A DNA stretch of 64,000 bases from Photorhabdus namnaonensis (GTDB lineage: Bacteria; Pseudomonadota; Gammaproteobacteria; Enterobacterales; Enterobacteriaceae). The DNA lies in contig NZ_LOIC01000077.1 in assembly GCF_001684335.1 (NCBI RefSeq), positions 1 through 64,000 of the forward strand, written 5' to 3'. The translations under genes and the position numbers were made by a program. Shown here in pieces: positions 59,322 to 64,000 of the stretch; the stretch's first letter is position 1; the number at the start of each line of letters is the position of its first letter. A model generated the notes under the pieces. It did not search any database. It was not told the origin of the DNA and saw only the letters and a program-made list of their open reading frames with translations.

Positions 59322-59546
59322 ATGGACATCGGCATAGCAATAAAAGACATAGGTGTTTCTCATGTCGCTACTGCGTGTGGTGTTACGAAAAAAGCGGTTT
59401 ACAAGTGGCTAGAAAAAGGCTCACTACCAAAAACCGAATTTTTCGAAAAAACAACTTACGCAATAACAATCGAAAAAATTTCTAAGGGCAAATATCTGGC
59501 TAAAGATCTTTTAGAAGCAAGCAAAAGAAATTTATTAGCCGAATAA
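59322..59546 (+). CDS. cro: Cro-like repressor
   Basis: A 74-residue HTH protein transcribed away from the repressor. The helix-turn-helix GVSHVATACGVTKKAVYKWLEKGSLP is near residues 11-36, of Cro/YdaS type. It begins the rightward early operon just after the perfect operator. AAAACG precedes the ATG, with GGG further upstream; the ribosome site is weak. Confidence 0.85.
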   Translation: MDIGIAIKDIGVSHVATACGVTKKAVYKWLEKGSLPKTEFFEKTTYAITIEKISKGKYLAKDLLEASKRNLLAE

Positions 59547-59570
59547 ACCGCGCGAGCCGGTATAGCTCGC

Positions 59571-59583
59571 CGCTCTTTAACAA
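59571..59583 (+). promoter_or_regulatory. nutR boxA
   Basis: CGCTCTTTAACAA, identical to the boxA of nutL, 24 bases after the cro stop. It is on the plus strand, upstream of a boxB hairpin. Confidence 0.88.
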
Positions 59584-59591
59584 TCTGCCCC

Positions 59592-59609
59592 CTACGCTGC
59601 AAAGTGTAG
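59592..59609 (+). promoter_or_regulatory. nutR boxB hairpin
   Basis: CTACGCT-GCAA-AGTGTAG forms a 7-bp stem (one G-U pair) with a GCAA tetraloop of the GNRA class, 8 bases after boxA; its sequence and spacing mirror nutL. Its 5' arm can also pair perfectly with AGCGTAG at 59628-59634, closing a hairpin that encloses CCCC/GGGG (59613-59627). Confidence 0.82.
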
Positions 59610-59683
59610 ATTCCCCACGAATCGGGGAGCGTAGCCCAGTTGTCGGGCTATAAATTTAATTTTAACTAAAGGAAATTTAACAG

Positions 59684-60028
59684 ATGGATATTGCAAAAAG
59701 TATCAAAATCACTTGTAAGCCCGAAGCGCTAGAAAGTTTTTGGCTTCGATGCATTCTTGAATATGGAAATAACGAGTTTGCTAAAGAAATCGGGGTTCAC
59801 CCATCAACATCAAGTCGAGATAAGAACCGAATATTTAAGCTGGCGTGTAAAGCTGCGGCTTTATTCGGTCTACCAGAGGGTAGCGTTGAGTTGCCAGAAC
59901 AGCAATCAAAAATTGTGTTCGAGGGGGAGTATGCAGAGATGTTGATCCAGGCTTTAGAGCGAAAAGGAAAAGTGAAAAGAAAAGCCCCAACAGTTGAGGC
60001 TTCCGATCAAATCGAACTTTCAATATGA
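59684..60028 (+). CDS. cII: CII-like transcriptional activator
   Basis: A 114-residue CII-family regulator. The HTH EFAKEIGVHPSTSSRDKNRIF is near residues 31-51 and the C-terminus ends ASDQIELSI, comparable with lambda CII EQIQM. CII activates lysogenic promoters; I find no clear TTGC-N6-TTGC site nearby. AAAGGAAATTTAACAG precedes the ATG. Its stop overlaps the O gene start (ATGA). Confidence 0.85.
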   Translation: MDIAKSIKITCKPEALESFWLRCILEYGNNEFAKEIGVHPSTSSRDKNRIFKLACKAAALFGLPEGSVELPEQQSKIVFEGEYAEMLIQALERKGKVKRKAPTVEASDQIELSI

Positions 60029-61050
60029 GTCATATGAGTCAAGCGGGGGAACTCTCACTTTCCCCTATACCACTAATACAGGTGAATTATGCCAAACAAT
60101 CATTTTCTAATCAATCTGATATGGAGGTCAACATGAGTGTTGTTCAGCGTGTGGATTTCGCTAATAAACAACTTTTACCGGATAAACCGGAGGCAACAGT
60201 GGCTGATTTAGATAATGGCTACTTGCGGATCGCAAATCAGGTACAAGATGCATTATGCAGACTAGAAATATCGGGGCGTGAATGGCGTGTTCTGAATGCA
60301 ATTATACGGCTAACGTGGGGATGGTCAAAGAAAGAAGATCGTATCACGAATAGTTTGATAGCAGATAAAACAGAGCTTTCAGTAAAGCACGTTTCCGAAG
60401 CTGTTTTATCACTTGAAGAGCGCCGCATTATCAGCTTAAGACGCATAGGGCAAACACGATATATCGGAATAAATACAGAACTTAATCAATGGGTTTACAA
60501 AAAACCGAAATGCAAATCATGCTTAAAAAATATTGCTTCACTGGAAGAGCAAATAACGTTTCGAATTGAAATTACCATCCCTGAAAACGGGGATAGTAAA
60601 AAAGGTGCCAAAACTATCCCTGGAAAAGAGGATAACCATCCCCGAAAACAGGGACAGGTATCCCCGAAAACAGGGAACACCAAAGACATTATTTCAAATA
60701 CAGAAAACAATATTAAAACCCCTATAGTCTCCAAAAATAAAAAATCGAAATTTGATGCTAATCAGGTAGAGATACCTGAGTGGCTAAATCCGTCTGTCTG
60801 GCATGAATGGGTTTCGTACAGACAGCAAATAGGCAAGTCGATTAAGACCGTGCTTACAGTTACCAAAGCTTTCAACATCCTGAAAGAGTGTTTTGATGAT
60901 GGGCATGATCCGGCTGACGTGATTAACACAAGCATAGCTAACGGGTGGCAGGGGCTATTCAAGCCAAAATATCCGGCTAAGAGGCCACTCGCAGAGCAAT
61001 CAGGACCGCACTGGAATAACCGTGAAGAATGGGAGGAGGAATTTATATGA
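60025..61050 (+). CDS. O: Phage replication initiator O-like protein
   Basis: A 341-residue protein. The N-terminal winged-helix part (about 55-150; YLRIANQVQDALCRLEISGREWRVLNAIIRLTWGW) is the phage replication O domain that binds iterons. The middle is basic and lies over the iterons (60577-60678). The C-terminus (WLNPSVWHEWVSYRQQIGKS..., WQGLFKP) is the part that contacts P. The start overlaps cII by 4 bases; an ATG at 60133 is an alternative. Confidence 0.9.
   Translation: MSHMSQAGELSLSPIPLIQVNYAKQSFSNQSDMEVNMSVVQRVDFANKQLLPDKPEATVADLDNGYLRIANQVQDALCRLEISGREWRVLNAIIRLTWGWSKKEDRITNSLIADKTELSVKHVSEAVLSLEERRIISLRRIGQTRYIGINTELNQWVYKKPKCKSCLKNIASLEEQITFRIEITIPENGDSKKGAKTIPGKEDNHPRKQGQVSPKTGNTKDIISNTENNIKTPIVSKNKKSKFDANQVEIPEWLNPSVWHEWVSYRQQIGKSIKTVLTVTKAFNILKECFDDGHDPADVINTSIANGWQGLFKPKYPAKRPLAEQSGPHWNNREEWEEEFI
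60577..60678 (+). repeat. Phage replication origin: four iterons inside O
   Basis: Four 19-bp iterons: 60577-60595 ATCCCTGAAAACGGGGATA, 60616-60634 ATCCCTGGAAAAGAGGATA, 60638-60656 ATCCCCGAAAACAGGGACA, 60660-60678 ATCCCCGAAAACAGGGAAC. Start spacings are 39, 22 and 22 bp. They resemble the iterons of lambda ori (ATCCCTCAAAACGAGGGA). An A/T-rich stretch (60684-60760) follows, as in lambda, where unwinding begins. The sequence also codes within O. Confidence 0.9.
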
Positions 61051-61751
61051 CCAACCTTGCCAGAGTTATTCAAAATCGAGATGGGGCAGTATTGGCAAAG
61101 ATGGCTGGAGCGGTGAAATCTCAGAATAAAGTTGTCAATGATGAAGCCGAAAAGCTGGTCGATGTTCTGTTTAAAAACCTTAAACAAGTCTTTCCCGCCG
61201 CTGTATCCACAACGTTTAGAGACCCAAGTGATGAAGTTGCTGCAAAGCGTCAGTGGATCGCTGCATTCGCTGAAAACGGCATTCGCACAAAAGAGCAACT
61301 GTCTGCGGGAATGCGCCATGCTCGCGCCAGTGAATCACCGTTCTGGCCGTCACCTGGTCAGTTTGTATCTTGGTGCAAGCAAGGCGGTATCAAGAACGCT
61401 GGCTTACCAGATGAGCCAGAGTTGTATGACATGGTGATGGACTACAGCGCAAAGCGTGGGTTGTACAGTTCTGCTGAGAATTTCCCGTGGCAGTCAAACG
61501 CTTGCTACTGGATTGTCACTAGATTGTATTCACAGATGCGCGGACTGAATTTAACTGAATCAGAGCTACGTAAGCGTTGCAGCAATGAATTAATTGCTAT
61601 GTCGCGCAGAATGGAATTAGGGGAGCAAATACCCGCGCCAGTTAAGCAGATCCCAAAGTTGCACATACCGACTAACAAAGAACGGGCGTTAAATCATCTC
61701 GCCGAAATCAGACGGAAATTCAATTTAAATTCACACCGTAAGGATTTTTGA
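61047..61751 (+). CDS. P: Phage replication protein P-like (helicase loader)
   Basis: A 234-residue P-type protein that recruits the host DnaB helicase to the O-bound origin. The core RQWIAAFAENGIRTKEQLSAGMRHARASESPFWPSPGQFVSWC is typical of phage replication P proteins. ATG at 61047 overlaps the O stop by 4 bases; an ATG at 61029 lies in the O frame's end. The C-terminus is basic. Confidence 0.88.
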   Translation: MTNLARVIQNRDGAVLAKMAGAVKSQNKVVNDEAEKLVDVLFKNLKQVFPAAVSTTFRDPSDEVAAKRQWIAAFAENGIRTKEQLSAGMRHARASESPFWPSPGQFVSWCKQGGIKNAGLPDEPELYDMVMDYSAKRGLYSSAENFPWQSNACYWIVTRLYSQMRGLNLTESELRKRCSNELIAMSRRMELGEQIPAPVKQIPKLHIPTNKERALNHLAEIRRKFNLNSHRKDF

Positions 61752-61752
61752 T

Positions 61753-62058
61753 ATGAAAACATCAACATTTAAACAGTTAGAAAGAAAATGGAGAGAGCAG
61801 TCTGTCGCAATAAGTAAGAGAGAATTCAACGCAGCTACAAAAGATGCTCAATCAAGAATGCTATTTGAGCATTACAAGGCACCACATAGAAAAGCAAAAA
61901 AACATTTTAGGATACCAAATGTAGTTAGAAAAATGCACAAAATAGAATGGAAATATGGAAACCTATTCACCATTCAAGGTATGAAATTAATAAAGCCAAA
62001 TAGAGTCGTAGTATTTGGAAATTCAGGGAAACCCAAGCAAATAAAGGAGTTGATATGA
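61753..62058 (+). CDS. Basic prophage protein of unknown function
   Basis: A 101-residue, very basic protein (Lys/Arg-rich; HYKAPHRKAKKHFRIPNVVRKMHKIEW), one base after P. Its composition suggests nucleic-acid or ribosome binding. Overlaps the next gene by 4 bases. No family recognised. Confidence 0.6.
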   Translation: MKTSTFKQLERKWREQSVAISKREFNAATKDAQSRMLFEHYKAPHRKAKKHFRIPNVVRKMHKIEWKYGNLFTIQGMKLIKPNRVVVFGNSGKPKQIKELI

Positions 62059-62375
62059 AAATCAAAACGAGTGAACTGACAGGCCGTGCGCTAGATTATG
62101 CAGTTGCTATTTGTGATGGTTGGAGTGCTGATTATTTAAATAAGAATCCTGATGCCATACCAGCGTATTCTACAGAATGGAGTGAATGCGGCCCGTTGAT
62201 AGATGAATATTACATCAGCGTTATTGAGCGAGTAGATTACTGGGTAGCTGACAGACCGGGGTTTGGAGTGGCAAAAGGCAGTACAGCAAAAGAAGCAATA
62301 TGTCGCGCAATGATAACTGAGCTTGATGATGTAGAAATTCCCGATGAAATTTTAACAGGCGATGAATATGAGTGA
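62055..62375 (+). CDS. DUF2591 (NinX-like) phage protein
   Basis: 106 residues starting MKIKTSELTGRALDYAVAICDGW, with TEWSECGPLIDEYYI and GSTAKEAICRAMI; this is the DUF2591 pattern found in lambdoid nin regions. Function unknown. It overlaps the genes on both sides. Confidence 0.78.
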   Translation: MKIKTSELTGRALDYAVAICDGWSADYLNKNPDAIPAYSTEWSECGPLIDEYYISVIERVDYWVADRPGFGVAKGSTAKEAICRAMITELDDVEIPDEILTGDEYE

Positions 62376-62568
62376 AGAAAGAACATTTCTACAGTGTAAA
62401 TGTGGCGGCAAAGCTATCAATTGCTGGGTGCTGCGTGATTATAACGATGAAAGTAAAGGCAGGTGGCATTATCATAAATGCTTGCGCTGTCAAAATGAAG
62501 GTAAACATTATTTCACATTGGAAGAATCAGAGGCTGCATGGAATAAGAAAGTAAATAATGGGGGATAA
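62368..62568 (+). CDS. Lar-like zinc-ribbon protein
   Basis: 66 residues from MSEERTFLQCKCGGKA at 62368 (two codons up another ATG exists). Two Cys pairs (CKCGG and CLRC) and an end LEESEAAWNKK are of the Lar restriction-alleviation/zinc-ribbon type seen in lambdoid phages. Lar proteins reduce host type I restriction; here the role is only suggested. Its start overlaps the stop of the DUF2591 gene by 8 bases. Confidence 0.65.
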   Translation: MSEERTFLQCKCGGKAINCWVLRDYNDESKGRWHYHKCLRCQNEGKHYFTLEESEAAWNKKVNNGG

Positions 62569-62892
62569 ATGGAAGCTGATTTTTGTTTTCACGAATCGAA
62601 TAAATCTCAGGCATGGGAAATATTGAAAGAAACTCTTCAAACGAAACAGCCGCATCGAATTACTATTAAGCCTTGGAAGAATAAACGCTCATTATCTCAA
62701 AATTCATTGTTATGGATGTGGAATTCCGATGTGTCTGAAGCGGTAAATAAATATTCGGAAATCAAGCTAAGCAATGAAGAAATACATGAGTATTTCAAGG
62801 ATATGTTTTGTCCGGTGAAAGAGATAAAGACCAGCCGTGTATTAGTTGTGGGCGATTTCATGATGGGCAATATCACGCAGGGCATTATCTAA
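62569..62892 (+). pseudogene. ninB: ninB, truncated by a deletion fusing it to ninG
   Basis: The first about 83 residues match NinB (recombination mediator Orf): KPHRITIKPWKNKRSLSQNSLLWMW...DVSEAVNKY...FKDMFCPVKE. After the ERDK-coding junction near 62811-62825 the frame continues only as out-of-frame ninG sequence and stops at 62892. The C-terminal half of NinB is missing. The 107-residue product is unlikely to work. Normal NinB is about 140-150 residues. Confidence 0.75.
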
Positions 62893-63143
62893 CAATTAAG
62901 GCTCATCCAGAGCTGAGATTTGATGAAGATAACGTTCATAAGCAATGCGCCCCGTGTAATAATCATTTATCAGGAAATATAGTTAATTATAAACCCCGGT
63001 TGATTGAGAAAATTGGTCAAGAGAGGTTTGACAGATTAACGTCTCATCATGAGTTACCGAAATGGAAACGAGAGGACTACATTCTGATCCGTGATGAATA
63101 TCGAGCAAAGCTTAAGAAATTACTAGAAACATTCCAGGCTTAA
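62808..63143 (+). pseudogene. ninG: ninG, C-terminal half only
   Basis: From about 62817 the frame reads GERDKDQPCISCGRFHDGQYHAGHYL... and KQCAPCNNHLSGN, the C-terminal zinc/HNH-like core of NinG (Rap-type nuclease), ending at 63143. The N-terminal about half with the first zinc finger is gone; the only start codons are TTG in the ninB sequence. It overlaps the ninB fragment in another frame. Two Cys pairs and HxAGHY-H are kept, so a residual domain could exist if translated. Confidence 0.75.
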
Positions 63144-63189
63144 TTATTCTTATCATAAATACAAATCTCTCTGTGATATAGGGGGTTAA

Positions 63190-63402
63190 ATGACAATCTT
63201 CACTGATATTGAAGCAGCAATTGAAGAGGCCCGGTTCTTGCGACATGAAACAAAGCATCATCATGTTGTCACTCAAAAACGTAATGGAACTCTTACAGTC
63301 AGACAAGAAGTAGGAATAAATAAAGAGAGTCGTCTACGTAAAGTATATAGCACTCGTTACGATTGCCGCATAGCAACAGTATTACCGAATTGCAAAAAAT
63401 AG
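63190..63402 (+). CDS. Small nin-region protein, unknown
   Basis: 70 residues, basic, with GGGGG 6 bases before the ATG region. [30 protein letters not shown] is the most marked segment. It lies between the ninG remnant and Q. No family recognised. Confidence 0.6.
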   Translation: MTIFTDIEAAIEEARFLRHETKHHHVVTQKRNGTLTVRQEVGINKESRLRKVYSTRYDCRIATVLPNCKK

Positions 63403-63415
63403 CTGGGAGAAATGT

Positions 63416-63802
63416 ATGCGTGATATTCAATTAGTATTAGAACGCTGGGGCGCTTGGACGGCTGATAATAGAGAAGATGTCTATTGGTCTCCTATTGCTG
63501 CTGGATTTAAAGGACTCATACCCAGCAAAGTTAAATCGCGGCCACAGTGCTGTGAAGATGACGCTATTGTTATTTCTAGCTGTATGGCAAAGCTGAATCA
63601 GAAGAATAGTGATATTCATGATTTGTTATTTGAATACTACGTGTTTGGTAAAACATTCATGCAATTAGCTTATGAGTATAAATGCTCTGACGGCCACATC
63701 GGTAAAAAATTACAAAAAGCGGAGGGTGTTGTTGAAGGAATGTTGATAATGCTAGATGTAGAACTGGAAATGGATAAATATGTTCAAAAAATTGCAGCCT
63801 AA
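63416..63802 (+). CDS. Q: Late antitermination protein Q
   Basis: A 128-residue protein of the phage antitermination Q family (phage 82/21 type): [32 protein letters not shown] and CCEDDAIVI, then the HTH-like [22 protein letters not shown] loads onto polymerase at the late promoter and lets it read through the terminator to switch on lysis and head/tail genes. A promoter and terminator follow at 63816-63910. Confidence 0.92.
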   Translation: MRDIQLVLERWGAWTADNREDVYWSPIAAGFKGLIPSKVKSRPQCCEDDAIVISSCMAKLNQKNSDIHDLLFEYYVFGKTFMQLAYEYKCSDGHIGKKLQKAEGVVEGMLIMLDVELEMDKYVQKIAA

Positions 63803-63815
63803 TTTAATAAAAGAG

Positions 63816-63843
63816 TTTACGTACGTAAAAAACTGAATATTAT
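63816..63843 (+). promoter_or_regulatory. Predicted late promoter pR'
   Basis: TTTACG (63816-63821) and TATTAT (63838-63843) are spaced 16 bases just after Q. The -35 lies in the 14-bp perfect palindrome TTTACGTACGTAAA (63816-63829). A transcript from here would reach the terminator after about 60 bases, as in lambdoid late leaders. Confidence 0.5.
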
Positions 63844-63886
63844 GATAAGAGTGATAGCTATGTCACACAGCTTATCGAATTAACAA

Positions 63887-63910
63887 GCCTCGTTTCCTGC
63901 GGGGTTTTTT
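63887..63910 (+). terminator. Late leader terminator tR'
   Basis: CCTCG (63888-63892) pairs with CGGGG (63900-63904) with one G-T pair, followed by six T. It follows the putative pR' and would be read through when Q is present. Confidence 0.65.
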
Positions 63911-64000
63911 CATATATAAAGCCCACATCCCCCGTTCTCAGATAAATTTAGCATCTGTCTAATGGCTGATGTGGCACCAATTCCAGGCTGCGCATGGCGT
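63911..64000 (+). other. Late leader beyond tR', no gene seen
   Basis: The last 90 bases contain no supported frame; lysis genes (holin, endolysin) would be expected soon to the right of the window. Confidence 0.4.

Larger units (their letters stand above)
47120..64000. mobile_element. Lambdoid prophage, left 16.9 kb
   Basis: From attL to the window end the gene order is that of a lambda-like phage: int, a leftward recombination/accessory operon, N, immunity region, cro, cII, O, P, nin region and Q. Late genes are not yet reached, so structural genes lie to the right. Base composition is AT-rich and genes are short and overlapping. Recombination uses RecE/RecT in place of Exo/Bet. Confidence 0.95.

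Noticed and set aside
60762-61319. 185-codon minus-strand ORF
   Set aside because: It is antisense to the O and P genes, both of which have family motifs.

Overview
The window is a chromosome segment of a low-GC member of the Enterobacterales, most likely Photorhabdus (possibly Xenorhabdus). Core proteins closely resemble their E. coli counterparts and much of the gene order is shared, but intergenic DNA is AT-rich, a complete 127-bp ERIC element lies beside crcB, and several E. coli blocks are joined differently. The genus is inferred from general resemblance; no search was run.

Layout. 1-929 is AT-rich flank with a 58-bp tandem duplication and no convincing gene. 930-6429 holds pssA, patZ (both minus) and yfiF (plus), the E. 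coli 58-min block without trxC and tapT. 6477-20486 is one long minus-strand run with E. coli 60-min order read backwards: nrdHIEF (with a pair of NrdR boxes), proVWX, an intact ygaY-like transporter, ygaZH, emrR and emrAB. After ogt comes cspE, starting the E. coli 14-15-min block: crcB, lipA, lipB, ybeD, dacA, rlpA, rodA, mrdA, rlmH, rsfS, nadD, holA, lptE, leuS, gltLKJI, an AhpD-like gene, lnt, corC, ybeY, ybeZ, miaB and ubiF. These genes serve lipoylation, cell elongation and peptidoglycan, NAD, translation, glutamate uptake, lipoprotein acylation, rRNA/tRNA maturation and ubiquinone synthesis.

From about 47120 to the end (and beyond) is a lambdoid prophage integrated in a tRNA-Gln(CTG) gene at the position of E. 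coli glnX. The 49-nt 3' part of the tRNA with its terminator remains as attL, followed by integrase. The prophage is read as two divergent early operons around an immunity region. Leftward (pL): nutL, an N-like antiterminator, about ten small orphan genes, RecE-type exonuclease and RecT, a PAPS-reductase-like PP-loop protein, zinc-ribbon proteins, a phage Dam methylase, a DUF4224 protein and integrase. Centre: an S24 repressor and two genes in the rexAB position, closed by a terminator, with shared 15-bp dyad operators at pL and pR. Rightward (pR): cro, nutR, cII, an O-like gene with four lambda-type iterons, P, nin-region genes (ninB and ninG fused and broken by a deletion), antiterminator Q and a late promoter/terminator.

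The most notable points are the pair of nut sites with boxA and GNRA-tetraloop boxB hairpins plus a competing fold at nutR, the lambda-type origin, the rex-position gene pair, the ninB/ninG deletion, the PP-loop protein with a four-cysteine set, and several unlisted tiny genes, including a 29-residue membrane peptide.
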